Positions 14,696 through 29,029 of a stretch of 64,000 nucleotides of DNA are shown here, piece by piece. The position numbers and the translations under genes were made by a program. Location: NCBI GenBank assembly GCA_008711295.1, contig VUYV01000069.1, forward strand, positions 769,667 through 833,666. Direction: 5' to 3'. The notes beneath the pieces were generated by a model. It had not been told where the DNA came from and searched no databases. It saw only the letters and a program-made list of their open reading frames with translations. Numbering within the stretch: the first letter of the stretch is position 1; every line of letters starts with the position of its first letter. Source of the DNA: Anarhynchus alexandrinus. Taxonomy: Eukaryota > Chordata > Aves > Charadriiformes > Charadriidae.

Positions 14696-15968
14696 AAAAG
14701 ATATGTTAAGCAAATGTTGGGACTTCTATTTGGTTTTGTTTTTTCCCCCCAAAACCACCGTTATTTTATGTTAGAATAAGCTTCCTGAGGGTTGCGGGAT
14801 TTTATCAATAATTATGGCTATTGCTTCTGTTGGCAATTTTTTCTAACATATACTAAAATGAATCACTACATAGAAACAAATACCAACACTCTTCATGTTC
14901 TACTTCTTGGTAATTTTTGCCATTACTGTTGCTAACACCATCCCTAACAACTCTGAGAAAAAAAATAAAACTGGTAAGATGCAAAACACATCTCTGATTT
15001 GGGTGAGGGAGACAGGATTATTCAGTTACTAGCAGCAGGAATCAATCAGTAACAAGAAAAAAAAAATTACTCAGGTGTGCATCATGGGTTTTTTTTCTTT
15101 ACCTATCTGGGTGGTATTGATATCAAGATTTGTTTTAGAGGCTAATTCCTATATAACTAAACTAGACAGAGAGCAATGGAAATAAACAGAGAGTACTTTC
15201 CATCCAGAATGTCTCACTGCTGCTACTGACCTGCAAATCTCATGTTAATAACGGTCTGCTGTCAGCTCATTAAACAATCATGTGGAAATGTAGCCATGTG
15301 CATTAAGTGGAGCTATGTGACTCTTGTCAAAGGGGCAGGATATGCATGAAAAAGACATTCAAGAAATGTCCAGCTTCAGTCTATATATTTTCACTTAAAC
15401 TGTCTTCCCCCTATTCTTTGTTCTAAACATTGAACAAACTTCACCTCCACTGTATAACAAATAATTGTAGGATAGCTTTAAATACTGTTAAAACTTCCAA
15501 AGGAATGGTCTTCATACTTTAATTAATTTGAAAAAGAATACTGATGAAATACCTTTTGAAATTACTGATCAAAGGAGCTCAAACAGTATAAGTCTATGAA
15601 TTATACTTACCCAGTAAGAGGATATACATTCCAGGCATCTGTCTGCTTAACCAGATCATCAAAAATTTCTTGCTAAGGTGAAATAATTGACTAACAAGCA
15701 TATAACTGGCTAACCCGCATCAATATTGTAGGTAGCCTCATGATTTCAGAAATGAACCACCAACCTGTAAAAATTCTTCTCTGCTTGTGGAAATAAAATG
15801 CCTCAGCCAACTTACATCTTTTTCTCCCCTCTTTGTAAAATATACTGCAAATTATTTATCCAAGGTCTGGTCAAAAGAGAACAGAACCAAGGTGCAAGAA
15901 GAATGTCAGGGGGTTGCTCATAGCCTCTTTTGTGAGCTTGTATACACAGAATCAAAGCAGGAAGATCT

Positions 15969-16340
15969 AGAATCATAGAGTAACTTATGTTGGAAAAGAC
16001 CTTTAATATCATCGAGTCCACCTGCTAACGTAACAGTGCCAAGTCCACCACTAAACCATGTCCTCCAGCCCCACGCCTGCATGTCTTTTAAATATCTCCA
16101 GGGATAGGCACTCAACCACTTCCTTGGGCAGCCTGTTCCAATGCTTGACAACTGTTTCGGTGAAGAAGTTTTTCCTAATATCCATCCTAAACCTACCCTG
16201 GCACAACTTGAGGCTGTTTCCTCTTGTCCTATCACTTGTTACCTGGGAGAAGAGACCAACCCCCACCTCACTACAGCCTCCTTTCAGGTAGTTGTAAAGA
16301 GCAATAAGGTTTCTTCTTTCCATTTAGCAAAACTCAACTT
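15969..16340 (-). mobile_element. CR1 LINE fragment, 3' end
   Basis: Read on the minus strand this is a 5'-truncated CR1 ending in the typical 3' terminal sequence (agaatcatagag... on the plus strand at 15,969). The minus-strand frame from 16,323 to 16,051 encodes the tail of CR1 ORF2, which normally supplies endonuclease and reverse transcriptase. It retains the hallmark strings [24 protein letters not shown] and [14 protein letters not shown]. Only the extreme C-terminal region is present, without a catalytic domain, so the copy is dead. Homology fades leftward of the ORF2 match near 16,320-16,345. The good preservation of the frame suggests a fairly young copy. Confidence 0.93.
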
Positions 16341-16426
16341 GAAGTCTTACAGGTTACTCTGCTTTCATCACTAAATCTTTTGGAAAAAACAATTTGGCTT
16401 TAAGTTACACTGAATAAGTCATTTCT

Positions 16427-16447
16427 ACACACACACACACACACACA
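16427..16447 (+). repeat. (AC)n microsatellite
   Basis: About ten and a half perfect AC units. It lies roughly 90 bases to the right of the CR1 copy that ends near 16,340. Confidence 0.97.
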
Positions 16448-19400
16448 GAAAATCTGTATCATAAAATCAAATTATTTTATTATTTTTGAAAAAAAAATAC
16501 CACTACATTGTCCATCTGATTTTCTTGGGCTTAACCTTCAACGCCTAGTACTTACACTTAATCCAAAAAATGTCAGACAAACTCCATGACATTTTGATTA
16601 ATATCACATGAATATATACTCACACACACTCTTCCTGTTTAGCAGTGCCCATATTCAATGATTTAACTTTTGTAATAACTTTACGATTACTGCTATTTAA
16701 GTAATAATTACATTTCAACACACAACACATCATATTTCTTCTCCACCAAGGAAATTCTTAGGCTCTTTCATTTAATAGATTTATGGAGCATTAAATGCCA
16801 TTAATGGAGCTCTTTTCAGTTGAAGAAAAAGAATCACATTTCCACAGGATTAGCAAACTTTAAATTGTATTAAATCAACAAAAGCATTAGTCATGTTCAT
16901 CTACCTATATCTTATTCTTTTCCAATGTTTGTCATGTGATGAAATTCCTAATTCACCATTCATTTCCAAAAGAAACATGAATTATACTTTTGTGGGCACA
17001 TTAAGTCATCATAATATTTACTTTATAAATGTTGCTTTATTAATAACCACTTAGCTGTATGCTCGTACAGAGCCAAAATTAAATCATTTTTGCAGCTGTC
17101 AACGTGCCACACAATTCTACAGTACTAGATAAATTCATAATCACTTCGCTGATTGTCAGCAAAACTACAATGGACAGTATTATCACTGCTGGCAAACAAA
17201 TGTCACAGGGTCCCCGGAGAGTCATGCTGTGCCATGACTGCTGCATGCAACACACTGGCAAATCATATATCTTGAAGGGTTAACTACTACTCCCACGCTT
17301 GTCATTCTATAAAGTATCCTACTAAAGATTGAAGGCCACATAAAAAATGAGATAATTGGCAATTAAAGTGCTGGGAGCTTGTAAGTGGTTCAGTCATTAC
17401 TGGGTTTGATCCAAGTCTGAAAGAAATCACTGAAAGACTCCCCCTGATGATGAAGGCTGTAAATAAAGCTCTTAAAATAAATCCTATTCAAGTATAGGCC
17501 TGAAGTTGTGTTCTATATTTTACACATTTACAACTATTAAGAACAGCAAATTGCTACCACTTACCAGTTTTATTTTTAGCACATATCCCTCTGAAATACT
17601 TAATTAGGTAATCTAATGTTCCACTTTACTATGACATTTAGCTCTGCAGAGACACCAATAAATGGTACACAAATTAAATGCATAGCAAGGCTAAAGTATT
17701 TTATGACACTTCTTCTAAATTCAGAAGACATAATAAACATCAACCAGTTCACAAAATAATCAAATATTGACACTCCAACAATAAACCAGGACATCTAATA
17801 CAATAGGTGATGAAATTAACCACAAAACAGTACACCAAAAACATCCATTGTTGCTGCCTGTGTGGTTTCTTATTCTCTTTGTCTTTCCTTTTTCATTCTA
17901 CTTCCAATATCTGTTGTAAGCAAATGGCTTATCTTGGGGGTCATCAGGGATTCTCCATGAGCACACTTGATGTTTCATCTGTTTTAAATGCCAGTGCTTT
18001 CACTCAGAATTAATGTTACATTCCGGAACAATTTCCCCAGGACCAAAACCCATTTTTTTACTGAGTACCAGTTACATTAGGCCTTCCCGAGTAGTCTTTG
18101 TTCAAACATATGGTTCAAGGTCACTGCTTTAGAGAACCTTTTTACCCTAAGAAAGTGGAAAAGTTAGTGTGACCTACTTTACAATACTTGTATGCTGACA
18201 CTGCTTTCAAATGAACATCTAATTCATAAAATTAATGACACAGCTGAACAGTTTAATGGGATATGGGAATTATTTACCCTGAACTGAATGGGGGGAAGAA
18301 AACCCACCCCACACTCCACAGATACACAAAGGAGAGGTGCGTGTTAATAAGTAAGGGAGGTGAGGTATGCATGAACTAATGAAACAGCCTGGAACCCTGT
18401 TATTCCAAAATGTTCATCTGTAGCTTCCCCATAATTTTCCTTAGGCATAATTCTGCAGACTAACAGGATTTGTCTTCTCCTTAGTATCAGGTTATGCCAT
18501 CAAGATCCCTACGTGGCACTGTCCAGGCTACTACAGTTCTTAGCCTGAACCAAAGATGAAGACAAAACAAAAGCCCTAGTTTATGGCAAAAACAATACTC
18601 ATCTGCTTTGGCTGAAAGACATCCTTTCATAACAAACCAACCCTTCAATCTTATGGTACCACTTCTGAAACTACTTATGTGATTTATGCAAAATTATAAT
18701 TGCAGCATATTTACGCTATCTAGGTCCTGTGTTGACAGTAACATCACTGTAGCAGCATGGGAGAAACTGTTGGTTAATTGCTCAAGAATTTGCCCAGAAG
18801 CCCAGGCATACTTTGCAGCTATTGTTAAGCCCCATTCTCCTGGACTGCCTTCTTAGCAATTAACCCAATTAAGTGAGTTTAAAGTTAGCTCATGCATGTT
18901 TACAAATGCTAGTAATAATGTTTCTGATGGTGAAACAGGCACCTGCTGTTATACACCTATATAGCCCTGAGTTTCAGTGGCATTTAGTTTGCTTTGAAAT
19001 TTTTTCTCAGAACTCGGAAGACAACTTCCTAAAACAACAGGATCATCACCTGTAGCTCTCCAGGAGTTATACATTTCCAAGATAGTAAGCCCTAGGCAAG
19101 GAATTAATGACTTTGAAATAATAGAGAATTATTATTGAATAGAGAACAGGATGGAGGAGGAAGAACAAGAAACTGAAGAAAAATTAAATGACCAAGTGCA
19201 AAACTATTTTATCCACAAATACATGCATAAATCTTATGACCAGCATGTGGGCAATGAGCTACACTCTGTTCGAGCTGGAGAATATTCAGGATGCTTGATG
19301 CAGTCTAGGACTGTGCTGACAAAAAAGAGATGTGGTCCATGCAGATCAGAAGGAGGCCATTCCTTTTTCCTCATAGCTTGGGATGTGCCATTTTGCCTTC

Positions 19401-22400
19401 ATTACAAATGCAAAGTGTATGCTTGGCCACCAATCTCACTGAATCTAAACACTAAAGGTAACATGATCAGTATAGCTATATCTACCCATGTACATTATGC
19501 TCCCCTGTTTGCCCTTGAATACAGTCTCTTAAATTAACTATCACAGCTTTTCCTTATAAAGGATTGCTCTTGAAGTGTTCCCTTGTTGTACGCACTGCTG
19601 TTCCCCAGCTGTTGTAACTATACCACTCATCTCAATTTGTCAACATGACTGTGTGACCTGGATTTTGAGTTTGCTGCATGCTTTGATACCACACTTCATT
19701 ATGTTTCATGGCTCTGTAAATCAGTTCGGCAGTGCCACTGAGTAATTAAAAAGGTGGTTAGGTCAGAAGCACAGGTACAACTCAAAAACCTTCTTCCTCT
19801 TGATTCAGAAACAGATTCATAGGAAGATCTGCCTTGGGAAAGATGAACTGCTGGCATCGAGTCAATCCACAGTGAGTCATTACAACTTTCTTCAGCTTCT
19901 GGACAAAGTCCCAAAGAGAAAGATGATTAGCAGGTTGTTGGCACAGATGAATCCACACTCACCTGGGCGCAGGCATTTTGTCTGGAATCAGAGAAAGTAA
20001 TGCTCTGCCTCAACCCTTAACTTGGAGCAATCACAGGTGGCCCAACATATTCTATATGGGTTTATGAGCCAATGAACGCCTTCTGTAGAATAATGTAGAT
20101 CCAGTTATTGATAAACATTTTCCAGAGTAAAAGACAAGAAACACTAACATATTGTTTAGAGGGATGGGAATGGAACACTGACAAAATAAAATTTTCCAGA
20201 CCTTCAAATACACATGTCATTTTTCCTAAATCTCTGGCTAATCAATACAAAGCTCAGCGATTTTTTAATCTTGGTATGTCCTTCAAGTTACTCTACATTA
20301 TTATGGCTATGTCTAGGAAATTAAAGATGCCCTGAACCATATTACCTGACACAGAGGTCAACTGCTGTTGAATAGCCCATATCCACACTACTGCAATCCT
20401 TTATACAGCAGATCCAAGCAGCCACAAACTCTCTCCTGGGAAATGGTTCAGGACCATATTAACTCCTGAACTATGCTCATGATATCGTTTCTGCGTGTAC
20501 CAGCAAGAAACCCTTCTAACAAGTTAGCAGAATAGGCAACTGGGTTCCCCTGCACAAGAATATTCCCTGTCACTCTTTGATGAGCATAGTACGGATACAA
20601 TGCAAGCGTCCCTAAGATGAGCTCCAGCAAGAGGTATGAAGACTGAGTATTACTCCTACACACTTACATACTGGGTAAAACCAGTATTTAAAAAATCATA
20701 CAATTAATAGCTTCTGATTCCAACTGAGCATTGGTAGCACCTAGAGTTTAAATATCTAGATGCTATTTGTGAAAATTACATTATTTTTTTTTCCATTTAA
20801 AAACTCCCTTTTTTCTTGGGTTACTAAGACCTTTGTCTAATCTTTTTGGCAATATTCAAATGCTCACCTTGCTGTGTTCATAAGAGCAACTGCACAATTT
20901 CAGATTCACAGCAAGCGTAACCATACAGAATTCAGGATGTTCCTTTTGACCTATAAAGCCCATTATAATTTGGAACATTATCTCCCCAATGTGATCTCAG
21001 CATATAGACACTAACCTGAGTTTGTATGATATCCATTTTGCCTCAGTACAGTCAATACACTTGAAAAGGGAGAAGTTCTTGCTGACAGTGCTGAGATTGC
21101 CTTAAAGCTATACAGCATCTGGACAGAATAAGCATGCAAGTTTCACACAAGAAGCAGACAATGGTAATACGAATTCTTAGCTCATATGAAAAAGAAGCTA
21201 ACATTTGAATTACAAACTGCAATGGCTTTACAAATAAAGAACATTATCAAATAAGAACTATACATCTGGACCCCCACACCAATGTCACTGTGCTCTGTGT
21301 ACACTCCATTCTCATAAGTATTGTTCTCAAGGAACAATAGAAGTCTTTCTCTGGTTCCAGACTAACTTCTCTGTTGACATTAACTTCCACGCACAGTCAC
21401 ATCTTTACAAGAGAATAAATTTTTAATTACAAAACATCACTTCAAACACAACAGCCATTTTGGTCTTTCCAAGGCAAAACCCAAAAATGTTAGAAAGGAG
21501 AATCACTAAGTAGTATGATAGGAATCAAGCTATGCTTTCAGTTACTAGCAAAGCAAAATAAACTAACATTTGAGATAATTCTTGAAGTACTTTCATTCAA
21601 CTTTAACCTAACTTACACACCAAACCATGAAGACTCACTCACTACACTCTTGATCGAAAGAGTGCACAGGCTAGTAAGAGCTAGCATATCCAATGGAAAC
21701 ACTGCAATCTTTGACATAAATCCAGATAGCACTTAAATAAATAAATCCAACTATAAAACAAAACTTTGATATAACAAATAAGAATAGAGTAAGTTTGGTT
21801 TTTTTCTGTAATTTTTTTCTTTTAGCTTAAGAGTACACTTACATTGCTGTTGAACAAAGTGAAAAGCCTTATGTCAAAATTAAATATAAATATACTGTAG
21901 GAGCCTTGTTCTACATAGAAATTAATCAAACGAAGTAACTTTAGAAGGTAACATTTCATGTTAGTTACTCCACAGAAATAGGCAAAGATATTAAAAACAT
22001 CAGTATTATGCTGCTAGTGTCATGAAGTTATACCATATTAAAAAAATAATTAAATTTAGTACAATACTTGCTTTTATTAACGATAAACCAGTTGACAGTA
22101 AGTCAAGTTTAATGTGGCATTTTTCCCCAAAAAAGTTTAATTCTCTCTCGGATGGAGAAATACGACATTCCAGCACTGCACTGTGACTCATCTACCTGAC
22201 CACAATGAACTAGAATAATTTGTCTCCATTTATAACAAGCAGCACATTGAGGCAATTATGATCAATTTAGCTGTATCTCCTGCCTTACAGCTCCTCTGGA
22301 ATGTTCTTCTTGAGGAATCTTTTTTACTAGAAATGTCACAGGGGCAACGAGAGGGAAAAAAGTAGTAATATTCCCTGGATATTGGTCCAGTATTTGAAGC

Positions 22401-22756
22401 ATTGATTATATAAAATTAAACTACAAAATGCACCTTATGCAACAACAACAGAAAAAATACCTTGCCTGCTAAAACCTTGAACAGCCAGCAGAACTCTATG
22501 AAACCAAACCACTTATTTAAGTAGACAGCTATTTTTCTGCATTAAAGGTTTGGCCCAAATCTTAGCTATAATGGAGCTGAAAGCACTAATGGCCCAGTGG
22601 TTACAGAATCAATGTTTCTCCTAAATGATAAGGCAGAAAAGGTTACAGAACATTTACATGTAACTGAGATATTAATCTATACAATCACTCAGTTCTCCAT
22701 TTCCATAGCAACCACTAGAGAAGAGTTTTCACTCTGAAGGAATTTTTCTTTCACAG

Positions 22757-22827
22757 TATGACTGGAAAGCTGCCATTAGAACAGCATTGGTTATTCGCTG
22801 CCCAGAGCACAGGAAATGCAAGGACAG
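22757..22827 (+). other. Exon-like 71-base block
   Basis: The sequence atttttctttcacag (ending 22,756) is a good acceptor, and GGACAG|GTATAG at 22,827/22,828 is a fair donor. The first frame is open and reads YDWKAAIRTALVIRCPEHRK and a few more residues. The block lies in a local GC-richer patch (22.75-22.96 kb) that is open on both strands. There is no protein match I recognise. It is on the strand opposite to the inferred island transcript, so it would belong to an antisense or independent transcript if real. Confidence 0.15.
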
Positions 22828-25343
22828 GTATAGCAACACTCCAACCTCAAGAGAGGCTGAGCCCACCAAGACCATAGGGGAAAGCTGGGCAAATCCACAT
22901 AACCTGGAGCATCTAATCCTGCATCGCCTTTCACTTCCCTTCCCCAAAAAAATCCCACAAGTGGAAAAAGGTCCACGCAAATTAGATTCGTTTCATAAAG
23001 AAGAGACAACAAATTTAAAAAAAAATTGAAGTGATTCCATACGAGAAATTCCTGGTATCACCTAACAAGGAACTACAGCCCTTCATTCAGAGCCAGTTTG
23101 TGCTGGACCCCTGAGAGGAGTCCAGCCTCATGGGGGGTTCTGACCATCGCACTACTGCTCGGGCTACTTGGGGAAGTCACATGCTGCTTAACTTGCAGTC
23201 CGGCCAGTCAGCCTACGGACTGAACAGCCCCAACAAGCCAATGTCACCCTCACAAATAACACAATTCCCTCCACCTGCGAGAATTTTTATATTCTTCCTT
23301 CCCCACATTATTCATCAACACTTTATTAGCTTTATGATTTCTGTATAATAAAAGCCTAGCTTACCGACCTAGTCTACTTCGACTGAAATACATGGCAAAA
23401 AACTCCCATCAATTTGGGAGAGAAGACTGAAACCACACATACCAAAGCATGTAACAATTCCAAAAAGATTATGTGTCCCAAAACTGTATTTATGATCCTA
23501 ATATAGCAGGCCATCATTTTTTGTTTGGGTTTTTTAGTTGGTTTTTTTTTTAGCAATCACAATACACAGGAGCTGACAAAAATAAGACAGTTTATGAAAC
23601 AGAAATTTTGTAAGGCATGAAGACAGGGCTACTTATTAAAGCCAATTGTGTTATTTGCATGTGGCAAAGCAGTATTTAACAATCCAGTGCAGAGTCTGCG
23701 CTATTGCATTTTTTGAGGCAGATTGGCAGCTTTCATCACGAAACAGAAATCATAACTACAAATCATAACTATTCTCAGACTGAAGAGGAAATGAAGTAAC
23801 ATGAGCTTTTAACCCATAATCCTATTATTCTATTAAAAAAGAAAGCAAATGATGTTATTACAGGATCACTTTCTACAACTATTCAAAACAGCAGGACAGC
23901 TCAAAGCAAGGCACGCTACCATGCTGACATGCTCAGCATTTCATTAGGAAGCATGTGTATTTTAATCTCTTGCCATTTACGTGTGATAAAAAATAACAAA
24001 TTTTTTGTTCATTAGTGCACTGTAATCAATACACTACTACTGCAATATGTGACGTCTCGTAACTAATACAACTTCTAGCTTAACACTATGACAAAATAAC
24101 AATTTTATAACAAGCCTAAAGTGGTAACTCAGATACACAAACTTACATTTAAACATGGTAGTGGTAGCCAATAAATACCAGAACTACTTATTATAGGTAT
24201 TTATCTACCAAATAATGCAATCATCAAAATCTCCTGTCATGCAGTTCACCTGGTTGTGAAGATTCACTTTTGACAGTTGCATCCACAGCAGTAAAAAAAA
24301 AAAATCCAAGTAAATCCAAAAAATGTAAAAAAAAATAAAGAAAACCAACTACAAGAAAACAACATTGCTTCTCCATTGCCTTAGATTGGTTTAGAACAGG
24401 TAAATTAAGTTATCTGTGTTTGTTTGCTCTCCATGCTGGAATACAGGATTAGCAGTATGCAGAAATCTCTTTTTTTTTTTTTTTAAATCTTCAAATTCCT
24501 TTTTTCTTTTTCCCTACTCACACAAGTTTCCATTATTGTCTTTTTGATTCTAAGATCACTTTGGATAATAAGATAGAAAACTAGTTGATATCACTGTGTA
24601 TTTAGTAAATTATGTCGTTGCTGGGTGACAATATACTTTGGTGAAAATACATCCATTTATTTGACAAGACTGCTACCTGCATCAGCAGATGAAGAATGTC
24701 AAATCGAAATATTTAAAAGTTCTCAATTATAAAAACTGGAATGACTGAGAATTTAAAATCTCTGATAATATATATTCACATTTGTCTAAAGTGAGCCGAT
24801 GTATGATCAGTATCTTTTGTTCACCTACAAATTTAGTATGTGAAAGCATATTTGTCAAATACTCTTCTACCATCTTTTCCTTATACCTTTGTCTTACCAA
24901 GTGAAAGTGAAACATTAAACTATAACTATGACAAAGACGGGAATAATTCCTTATTTTTTCAGTCAACTAATTTTTATGAATGCTTTATTTGATAAGTTTA
25001 TGGTACTTCTTGCTAAATCCCACAGGAACCCTCAAACAATGCCTGTAAACAGAATTCAGTTTCTCAGCGCTCACTAGGACAGAAATATATTCCTAAGAAG
25101 CTGAAATAACGTCAAATCTATTGCCTTCCCTTTTATTAAAAAACACAGGTTGAATAAACTTCAAAATCTTCCATGCAAATACTTAAAAGAAATGTAAAAT
25201 TTGAAGTAAAATATTTTAATAACACTATTATGCATCAATTGTGATTCAATGGGAGAAGTTTTGTGCCTCAGGACTTGTAGGCTCTTGGTTGTTCAGATGG
25301 CTCACTCAAATTCAAATATCAACAAAAATAATTTAAGCATTCC

Positions 25344-25362
25344 GGGGGGGGTGGGGGGGGGG
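25344..25362 (+). repeat. G-run (G8 T G10)
   Basis: Eight G, one T and ten G within AT-rich DNA. Quadruplex-prone, with uncertain length. A similar tract (GGGAGGAA then G9 T G5) lies at 47,736-47,757. Confidence 0.9.
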
Positions 25363-28300
25363 TTGTTTGTCGTAAGAGAGATCTGAGAAACACGAGGATG
25401 GTTTTGATTAAAAGATGTAGTAAGTGACAGGGTTTTTAAGTGATTTCTAATGCGTTCATCCTAGAATCTACCAGGTCATTAAAAAGGTGATCTCTTTTAA
25501 AAAGTAAATTCTTCAGAGACAAATAAACAAAAAACAATTCCACACCTACACAGAAAAAAAAAGTCACGGGCAAACCCCACTTCTGTTTGACTAGAATCAT
25601 GCACAAATTCAAGTTGAAACATCATCATCACCTCTTTCCTCATGAAATCCAATCATACAAATATTTAATCAGTGACCTGTCACACTCCACCTCATGACAG
25701 TATCAGCACCAGCAAATGATGCCCTGAGGTTTCAATATGCATACTATTACTCCATTTAGCGATAAACTCAAAACCAGAACGTAAAACATTGACCTACTTC
25801 TCCCATCTTACAGTTTTCATTTAATGCCTCTAGTGATAACCAGAAGACTACTCTCCAGGGGCCACATCAGCGTCTGAATCAGAGAGGGAAAATGAACATA
25901 ATCCCCAACTCTCAACAGTCAAAGCTGAAATTCAGTTCCTGAGAAAAGAACATCATTGCACATATTGTACAGGACAACCATCTGTCCAAATGTGTCGATA
26001 GAGAATGGCGTTGTTTGAACAGATACCAAAATCCTGAAACAGAACATAAAACTTACTCAAAATTAAACATAATGAGTATTCTAAAACTACCAACCTATTG
26101 AATTATTAAAAAAAAAAACCAGCATTACTTATTAATTTAAACTGAAATATATCTTCTTGTCATCAAGCAATGAAACTCAGAGTTCTCTGAATAATTATCA
26201 TAGACGTAAAGGAGGAAGTTTGTTCTATTTTTTGCCTGTGCTTACACCTTTCAATAGCTTTAACTACTGGAAAAAAGGAAAAAAATAGGACTAAAATACA
26301 GTACAGCAACAAAAAAATAGCATGCTCACAATCCTCCATCCAAACATCTAAGGGCGTTACATGGTATATCACTCACATGAGGACCAGAAACCCATATCAG
26401 ATGTGTTCACAGGAGATAAAACACTGTGCCCAGAAAGATAACTAATGCAAGCCCTGTCTTTTGGGGATTATCTAGTGAGACTCTGTGCATGTCTGTGAGC
26501 TAAAATAAGCTACAGAGGCAGCTGAAAGGAGATAAATGACACTAGCAAACAGTTTAAGGGAATTTGCTTTTAAAGGACCAATGAGATTTGCACTGTTCAG
26601 ACAGTAGTTGTGGGGTCAGTGTGTTCTTCCCCATTCTCCTGAAACTGTTGTCATTTTTTCAGCCAAGGACTCAGAGTTCTTCCAAATTAAACGGTGCGAT
26701 CAGGTACTTCCATTAAAATACGGAAAAAACATTAAACTGCACAGAGGTTGGCATTTTGAGAAAAAGAGGTGGGTATGGTTGAGGCTGTTCACATTAAAAA
26801 AAAAAATAAAATAGACACTTAAAAGCAGGAAAAAAACCCAGCCTTTGCAGTGTGACGCTTAAAAGCTATTCTTTGTCACCTTCCTCTTCTACTGATCCTT
26901 ATATGAAGTATTACATTGAACGACTGAGCACTACAGGAGTTTTAAAAATCCTGTCCTAACCCACTGCTATTTAATAACATAAAATATTGCTAAAGGTGTT
27001 TATTTTTAAGTAGGAGACAACAACTTCTAAATTTTTCAGGAGCTCATCTACTAAAAAATATATAACTACACTCTGCTTTTTCTCAAAATGAATATATTGC
27101 CTCTGTGGCAAGCAACAGATGAAATCATCTGGGATATCATTCATTCCCTTGATCTATTCATATATTTCAATATTCAAACCAACTCAAAGAGCCATGGAAT
27201 AGGTATTCAAACCTATTCAAACCTGTTTACTTTTTCCATCCCAAACATTACTCATTTATAAACAGCATTCTCAATTCTATTCCAAATGAACAAATAATCT
27301 GAGTATGCAATTTGAAAATACTGCACTATAGTTCTTCCTAAATGCAATGTCTGCATCTTTATGATAGCAAAAATCAGGGAAAAAATCTTCAGGATTAAGA
27401 ACGCATATGAAAAGAGTTAGAAGAAAGCAGAATGACTACATTAAAACAAGGAACTGCATTATAAGCAACTGAAGCTCAAAAATACTGCAAAACTATCAAA
27501 AAATTAAATGCTACCAAAAACTGTCTTCCCTCCCCGCTTCCAAATATTCAGCACTATGTTTACAGATCAATCAATAAAATTTAGGGGAACATGGGTACTA
27601 TCTGCTATCTGACAGCCACTACTTTTTTCCTTGAGTGTCATTAAGCAATAACAATATAAAAACGGTTGAAATACTTTAAAGCTTGATCTCTACTCACTCT
27701 ATTTTAAATTGATGTTAACTATTCAGGGAGCCAAGAACTATTACATACAAAGTAGTTATCACAGGATAACAATAGCCTTCATTTTTTATTAATATCACAA
27801 TAACCTTAGGTAAGCATTGTTTACATGGCCTTTTGGTAACCTATAAAATAATAAATACTACAAACAGAAGTATTCAAATATTTACAAACATGTCAATATT
27901 AACAATGGTGACAAATGAAAATTGTTTAGTTACATTACCACAATCATTCAGAACAAAAATGGAAGCAAAGGAAAATAGACACAGATATTAATATCCTGCA
28001 AGAACACAGGTTTTAGTTAATTTTAATTAAAACTAACTGTCTAATTTACTTGCAGGTTCTTAGAAAATTATCTCAAGACTCAGAGTTACAAATATGCTAT
28101 TTAAAAAAACAGTTTAGTGATTCCTAAAGAACCTGAATTAGATTTTTTGTTAAGAATGAATAGAATTCACAATTCACTGTAGAGTTACAGAGTATGGAAT
28201 GCCTCCATAATTCCTGAGCTATTCATCACATAAAATTGACAACCCCATATAGTGAAACCATCAAGTGAACACTCTGCAGCCAATACGCTCGAAGGTACAT

Positions 28301-29029
28301 ATCAGAGCCAAATGAAATGCTCAGGTAATTAAGAGCCTTGAAATGAAATTAAAGCATCACTCTATGTTGCAATCTATATCTAAAGGATACATTAAATGCT
28401 AAGCACCCACAGACACGAAAAAGCAGAGAAATAACCTACTTGACTTATACAATGGTAAATCCAATTAGCTTGATGTCTAATGCCAATGCTCACAAGAGAT
28501 TCCATTTTTTTCAGAGGTGAAAAGCAAAACCAAAATTTATCCACATTCTGAAATATTTAAGATGTCTTTAGCAAGCATCAGAAATGAAACATATTAGATC
28601 AGAAGCAGCATTTAAAACTTCTTCAAGTACAGCTATTTCATTTGCAGCCAAATCCAACATACAAAACAGAGCTAGTGAAATGGCTTTTGCAAAGCAATAA
28701 CCTGAATTTCTTCCTTGTTCTACATATCTATCCATGGAAAGCAATAGAGTACTACATGAGAAAATTCAGAGATATTCTGATGGGACATGGCCATTACAAG
28801 TTCTGTAAAATCTAATGCCAACAGTGCCCGAGAATCTACTTAGATACCTAGAGAGACCTTCAAGCAGCTAAGACAGTAGGTTATAAGGGGATCCTCTTAG
28901 GAGAGGGTTCAGATATTGTTCATGCATGTAGAAACATAATATATGAAAATAATTGTATTTAGTAAAGGTAGTTGGTAAAACAATATTGAATTGTATTGAC
29001 AGAACATTAATTGTAGTGCTTTTACATTT

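Larger units (their letters stand above)
7727..15968. other. AT-rich non-coding DNA
   Basis: Nothing is recognisable beyond the palindrome at 8.41 kb, the simple repeats at 12.8 and 14.67 kb, and T/A homopolymers (for example 10,640-10,660). Overlapping frames of 112-113 aa on both strands at 10.56-10.96 kb have no family match. A small GC-richer patch lies at 11.50-11.63 kb. Confidence 0.6.
16460..29029. other. AT-rich non-coding DNA
   Basis: No coding exon is supported. Notable only are the exon-like block at 22.76 kb, another GC-richer patch at 23.08-23.25 kb, the G-run at 25.34 kb, several A/T homopolymers (for example T16 near 24,470), and a 128-codon plus-strand frame at 19,151-19,537 whose start is Glu-rich and resembles nothing known. 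Confidence 0.6.

Noticed and set aside
16051..16323. 90-codon minus-strand frame as a gene
   Set aside because: It is the C-terminal fragment of CR1 ORF2 in a truncated copy, not a host gene.
19151..19537. 128-codon plus-strand frame with Glu-rich start
   Set aside because: No recognisable domain, no promoter, splice or polyadenylation context, and composition typical of chance frames.
19968..19986. Possible 19-base minus-strand microexon between TTCCAG and GTGAGT
   Set aside because: Sites look good but a 19-base exon without any chain of neighbours is expected by chance in 64 kb.
20448..20663. 71-codon minus-strand frame that reads rather protein-like
   Set aside because: I could not relate it to a family and saw no flanking splice or retroviral structure, so not called.
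26663..26703. 41-base plus-strand exon-like block (tttttcag ... CAG|GTACTT)
   Set aside because: Weak donor, very short, and no neighbouring exon; chance match.
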